A stretch of DNA of 43,400 nt from Candidatus Zhuqueibacterota bacterium (GTDB lineage Bacteria; Zhuqueibacterota; Zhuqueibacteria; Residuimicrobiales; Krinioviventaceae). The stretch is from positions 1-43,400 of the forward strand of contig JAFGKD010000045.1 of NCBI GenBank assembly GCA_016928775.1. The letters run 5' to 3'. The position numbers were made by a program, and so were the translations under genes. Under the pieces are notes generated by a model. That model saw only the letters and a list, made by a program, of their open reading frames with translations, was not told the DNA's origin and did no database searches. Each line of letters starts with the position of its first letter. Within the stretch, counting starts at the first letter, position 1. Positions 43,369 through 43,400 of the stretch are shown here, piece after piece.

Positions 43369-43400
43369 CTAATTCTCTCTTATTCATCTCATTCCGGCCA

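Larger units (their letters stand above)
43069..43400. other. Region upstream of the RAYT gene to the window end
   Basis: About 330 bases without a gene. It contains two REP palindromes (43104-43126 and 43167-43193) and, near the end, a tandem 20-bp repeat (43324-43343 and 43349-43368). The RAYT promoter should lie here. Confidence 0.6.

Overview
The window looks like chromosomal DNA from a Gram-negative bacterium of the FCB superphylum, probably outside Bacteroidetes proper (Calditrichota/KSB1/Ignavibacteria-like). The main evidence is six secreted proteins that end in a type A sorting domain of the type IX secretion system (T9SS), each with a variant of the motif QNYPNPFNP followed by TTIRY-like residues and a C-terminal KKM(I/V)L(M/K)R/K. 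Other support comes from Bacteroidota-like purine-rich ribosome binding sites, a SPOR lipoprotein and lipobox signal peptides. The phylum assignment is inference; no rRNA or tRNA gene is visible.

Left part (about 1-17.4 kb, all on the minus strand). In transcription order, a metabolic group runs hutU, ftcD (formiminotransferase fused to cyclodeaminase), hutI, which converts urocanate to glutamate; no histidine ammonia-lyase gene is present. Downstream is a loose cluster of a PEBP/YbhB protein, a methyltransferase, an inositol-monophosphatase-like enzyme, a secreted polysaccharide deacetylase and a secreted ceramidase-like hydrolase, then a secreted GH3 glycosidase. Upstream of the hut genes are a DUF4397 lipoprotein and a tight operon of ECF sigma factor, membrane anti-sigma factor and a secreted TSGGD-repeat (DUF4097) protein. 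Next comes an unusual AAA+ protein of the sigma-54 activator family that has lost its GAFTGA loop.

Middle (17.7-23.2 kb): divergently transcribed sbcD and sbcC (Mre11/Rad50-type nuclease), a convergent UPF0104/flippase-like membrane protein and a SPOR-domain lipoprotein.

Right part (23.5-42 kb, all on the plus strand): an exoprotein island of eight large genes. It opens with a protein carrying an S74-type intramolecular chaperone domain, followed by T9SS cargo proteins. Three cargo proteins have different N-terminal parts (a short domain; a five-bladed glycosidase-like propeller; a C25-like protease plus M23 peptidase plus SLH domains) grafted onto the same C-terminal cassette of about 450-500 residues. 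The cassette contains an ELPPxPPxGxFDxRF domain, two GWN(L/M)xSVP/IGPF repeats, a second ELPP domain and the sorting domain. I cannot assign the ELPP domain to a named family; it occurs nine times in five genes here. One gene in the island encodes an Asp-box propeller joined to a divergent subtilisin-like domain and has no sorting tail.

Right edge (42-43.4 kb): a REP-associated tyrosine transposase (RAYT) flanked on each side by two GTGCCTGGCAC palindromes, and at the very end two tandem copies of a 20-bp repeat that may be the terminus of an insertion sequence. Other non-coding structure includes a roughly 130-bp element made of five back-to-back hairpins between 16-bp inverted ends (2545-2673), a 105-bp dispersed repeat present in inverted orientation on both sides of the 0.1-7 kb gene cluster, and a textbook intrinsic terminator at 37072-37111.
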